Assembly (NCBI RefSeq): GCF_017094485.1 | Contig: NZ_CP064786.1 | Coordinates: 2,046,001-2,110,000, forward strand | Length of the DNA stretch: 64,000 bases | Origin: Natranaeroarchaeum sulfidigenes | GTDB taxonomy: Archaea > Halobacteriota > Halobacteria > Halobacteriales > Natronoarchaeaceae | Direction of reading: 5' to 3' | Shown here: positions 62,204 to 64,000 of the stretch, one piece after another | Layout of the letters: the number at the start of each line of letters is the position of its first letter | Numbering within the stretch: the stretch's first letter is position 1 | Program-made: the position numbers and the translations under genes | The notes under the pieces: model-generated | Database searches by the model: none | Told to the model about the DNA's origin: nothing | What the model saw: only the letters and a program-made list of their open reading frames with translations

Positions 62204-63280
62204 TCAACCGGTATATTCGATGTTGAGGACATCGACCCGCCGCGCGTTGATATCCTCATAGACCGCAGCCCAACCACCGACACTAACCATCTCGTCACCG
62301 GTATCGAGGACCATTGTTGCATAGGTCGCCAGTTCGGTGAGTGACGGCTGGGGGTCGTGGAGCCGTTGCTGTGGATACGTCATTGACTCCACCCGTCCAG
62401 TGATCGTGATCTCGGAGTTGGTGCGAATCTCTGATCCACTGACCTGAATTATCAAGTCGAAACCGTCGGCCTGTACTACCGAGTAGAAATCGCGCAAGAA
62501 CTCCTTGAGGCTCACGTAGGCGATCGTCGTCGGATCATCTCGATACACGGTTGGGTACAGGTTCCAGAGACAGGTCAAGAAATACCAGTGGAAAATGAAC
62601 GGGAGGATGCGATCGTGAATCAATACTCCGTAGGTCTCGTCGGACCGACTGTTAGGTGCGAAACAGACCCGGTGTCGATCGAGAATTACCAGGAAGGGTC
62701 CGGGGATCGAACACAGGCGCAGTTCTGAGACGGCCCCGTCCAGCATCCGGTCGTCGATCGGTACGTCGCTGTGATCCTCAAGATACAGTGTCGTTCTGAC
62801 GATGACACCTCTATCCCGGGCGTCCCTGAGCTCCGGGAACAACTTCCGGAGTTGGGACGGTGTCGCAGCGATCTCGACGACTGTATCCGCATCTTTGACT
62901 CCGGCGAGTGCCTGTTCAACTGCGCTTTTGGGATGTTTTGTGACACTGATTCGATAATCGACCGTATCCGGCTCTCGGTATCGTTCCTCGATCTCTTCGG
63001 CTGCGTCAGCCAACAGTTCTCCACGGGCGGTAAGATCCTCAAACACCGTTTCCGGCGGCTCCGGCTGGGCGTACAGCTTCTCTTGGTCCATCGTCTCGAT
63101 ATACTCACGATCTTCAAGCTCACGCAGGACAGTGTATATTTGAGATGACGGGACAGAACACTTCCGGGCGATTTCGACCGCCGGTGCCGTACCCAGATCA
63201 AGAAGTGTCAGGTACGCATCCGCCTGATACTCGGTCAGTCCGGCATACTTCAGCGCTTGCCTGACGCGTTCACGGTCCAT
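62204..63280 (-). CDS. TrmB-family sugar-responsive transcriptional regulator
   Basis: A 358-residue protein. Residues 5-75 are a TrmB winged helix (AGLTEYQADAYLTLLDLGTAPAVEIARKCSVPSSQIYTVLRELEDREYIE). A helical linker (85-115) and a C-terminal sugar-binding domain (120-358) follow. TrmB proteins bind glucose or maltose and control glycolytic and transporter genes. Convergent with GH3 and next to the transporter, it likely regulates this cluster. I did not find a clear TACT-N7-GAGTA type site upstream of the operon. Confidence 0.92.
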   Translation of the reverse strand: MDRERVRQALKYAGLTEYQADAYLTLLDLGTAPAVEIARKCSVPSSQIYTVLRELEDREYIETMDQEKLYAQPEPPETVFEDLTARGELLADAAEEIEERYREPDTVDYRISVTKHPKSAVEQALAGVKDADTVVEIAATPSQLRKLFPELRDARDRGVIVRTTLYLEDHSDVPIDDRMLDGAVSELRLCSIPGPFLVILDRHRVCFAPNSRSDETYGVLIHDRILPFIFHWYFLTCLWNLYPTVYRDDPTTIAYVSLKEFLRDFYSVVQADGFDLIIQVSGSEIRTNSEITITGRVESMTYPQQRLHDPQPSLTELATYATMVLDTGDEMVSVGGWAAVYEDINARRVDVLNIEYTG

Positions 63281-63406
63281 ATCGTGCTGTTGTCTCCGTG
63301 GGGGAAAGTTTTATTGCATTTTTTCATACAAACGCTCTCGCATGACTCTCAGGTCGGCGATTGTTTACTATCCAGACACAGTCTCACCGCCGATACTACA
63401 CGACAT

Positions 63407-63646
63407 CTATACGTCGCGAGTACTGCACCGATACACGACGTACAAACAGAGGACGGTTGTTGGTCCGATAATGAGTAGATTGAGTATCATAATCCCTCGC
63501 GTATATTCATCGTAGGATCCAAACACCAACGAGAACGCAGCCAGAGCGAGAAGAATCACGTTTACCCCGAGGAGCCCAAACCAGATCGGTTTGTAGGCAC
63601 AGACGTGTTTCCAGAAACGCTCGCCGAATGAGTCGGCTGTATCCAT
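63407..63646 (-). CDS. Small two-helix membrane protein
   Basis: A 79-residue protein: short charged N terminus (MDTADSFGERFWKHVCAY), two membrane helices (about 20-40, IWFGLLGVNVILLALAAFSLVF, and 50-72, IMILNLLIIGPTTVLCLYVVY) and RCSTRDV at the end. No family is recognised. Its start was set at the Met giving a compact protein; the longer frame is poor in haloarchaeal sequence. An inverted repeat upstream (63718-63736) may be its operator. Confidence 0.55.
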   Translation of the reverse strand: MDTADSFGERFWKHVCAYKPIWFGLLGVNVILLALAAFSLVFGSYDEYTRGIMILNLLIIGPTTVLCLYVVYRCSTRDV

Positions 63647-63717
63647 TACCACCGCGTTAGGAGTAGCGGCATTTCGTTTTATCGCTTCGCCCAGACTGTG
63701 ACTGACCGGCCGCTGTG

Positions 63718-63736
63718 TTACACTGAGTGAGTGTAA
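63718..63736. promoter_or_regulatory. Inverted repeat TTACACT-N5-AGTGTAA
   Basis: TTACACT at 63718-63724 and AGTGTAA at 63730-63736 form a perfect 7-bp inverted repeat. It lies just downstream (minus-strand sense) of a TATA-like ATATTTTA (63737-63744), in the promoter of the small membrane-protein gene. It could be a repressor site. Confidence 0.4.
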
Positions 63737-63855
63737 ATAAAATATCCCCCACGGTCTGGCACTGCACATACTGTCGGTCCATCTCACTGTCGCTCGTCCT
63801 TGCAAAGTCAAGTATCCGAATGTTTTATTATGTTTTGTTTAGAACATATTATTAG

Positions 63856-64000
63856 ATGTTTAGAGCCATTAGTCGCCGTTACCTCTTGGGAGCCAGTTCT
63901 ATTGGGCTAATAAGTACGATTGCCGGTTGTTCGAGCATCGAGACCGACGACAGTGAACCAGATGAGCAGGAGTCCGAAGGTGAAACGGACGAAGAGCCCC
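63856..64000 (+). CDS. N-terminal part of Tat-exported lipoprotein, probably a transporter binding protein (partial)
   Basis: The right edge cuts this gene after 48 codons. The N terminus is MFRAISRRYLLGASSIGLIS followed by TIAGCSS: a twin-arginine motif (SRRYLLG), a hydrophobic core and a lipobox at about residue 25, then an acidic linker (DDSEPDEQESEGETDEEP). Such N termini begin haloarchaeal solute-binding proteins. The identity of the mature domain is unknown. The ATG is preceded by AT-rich DNA with a TATA-like element. Confidence 0.75.
   Translation, partial: MFRAISRRYLLGASSIGLISTIAGCSSIETDDSEPDEQESEGETDEEP

Noticed and set aside
1-64000. CRISPR array or cas genes
   Set aside because: No regularly spaced repeats of 25-40 bp and no Cas signatures were seen.

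Overview
The window is 64 kb of GC-rich, gene-dense DNA from a halophilic archaeon of class Halobacteria. The evidence is the acidic proteome, archaeal genes (ribosomal protein L15e, Rio2 kinase, geranylgeranyl reductase, a haloarchaeal transducer), twin-arginine lipoprotein signals, an elongator tRNA-Met with an intron, and many proteins of haloarchaea-only families. The genus cannot be fixed from sequence alone. The GH3 glucosidase, TrmB regulator and oligopeptide-type ABC transporter at the right end suggest a sugar-using genus. No rRNA, CRISPR array, integrase or intact transposase was seen.

Layout. 0-4.6 kb: end of a class-IV aminotransferase, a DUF5830-type protein, a PH-like protein, intron-bearing tRNA-Met followed by unusual tandem tRNA-tail units, dUTPase, a phosphoesterase and 5-formyl-THF cyclo-ligase. 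4.7-9.5 kb: a putative nuclease behind an SRAP (abasic-site) protein, a repetitive acidic protein, a membrane protein, and a pair made of a DNA-glycosylase-like HhH protein and an RNA-ligase-fold protein that seems to have lost its catalytic residues. 9.5-17 kb: membrane-anchored ferredoxin, DJ-1/PfpI protein, 6-phosphogluconate dehydrogenase, small membrane proteins, glutaredoxin, a MutS2-like ATPase and a DUF5518 protein. 17-24 kb: a four-gene polar amino-acid ABC operon, a MOSC protein, a dihydrolipoamide-dehydrogenase-like flavoprotein and KDG kinase. 24-32 kb: mutL, a VapBC-like toxin-antitoxin pair, hybrid cluster protein and mutS. 32-42.7 kb: a chemotaxis transducer, ThiD with an unusual C-terminal domain, a CBS/site-2 protease, a DsbA-like remnant, L15e, Rio2, geranylgeranyl reductase, a thioesterase, ferredoxin and DUF192. 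42.7-52.5 kb: a LeuA/CimA-type synthase behind a tiny ORF, a deacetylase-like protein, an acetyltransferase, PAP2, HalOD1/DUF7344 signalling proteins, tRNA-Ser with a tRNA-tail unit, MoxR, SprT, an epimerase and an aldo/keto reductase. 52.5-53.85 kb: an AT-rich stretch with no convincing gene. 53.86-64 kb: an oligopeptide/oligosaccharide ABC operon (SBP, two permeases, two ATPases), a GH3 beta-glucosidase, a TrmB regulator, a small membrane protein and the start of another lipoprotein.

How genes work together. The right-end cluster reads as uptake of oligosaccharides, cytoplasmic hydrolysis by GH3 and control by TrmB. KDG kinase and 6-phosphogluconate dehydrogenase belong to sugar-acid catabolism. 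mutL, mutS and a MutS2-like gene give a mismatch-repair theme, joined by SRAP, a SprT-like protease and a glycosylase-like protein.

Most unusual observation. Both tRNA genes are followed by 146-162 bp units that end in an exact 21-bp copy of the tRNA 3' end, covering positions 53 to 73 in both cases. All units share one architecture: hairpin, a segment complementary to that unit's own tRNA tail, second hairpin, tail. This could be a family of miniature tRNA-targeting integrative elements or of tRNA-tailed structured RNAs.
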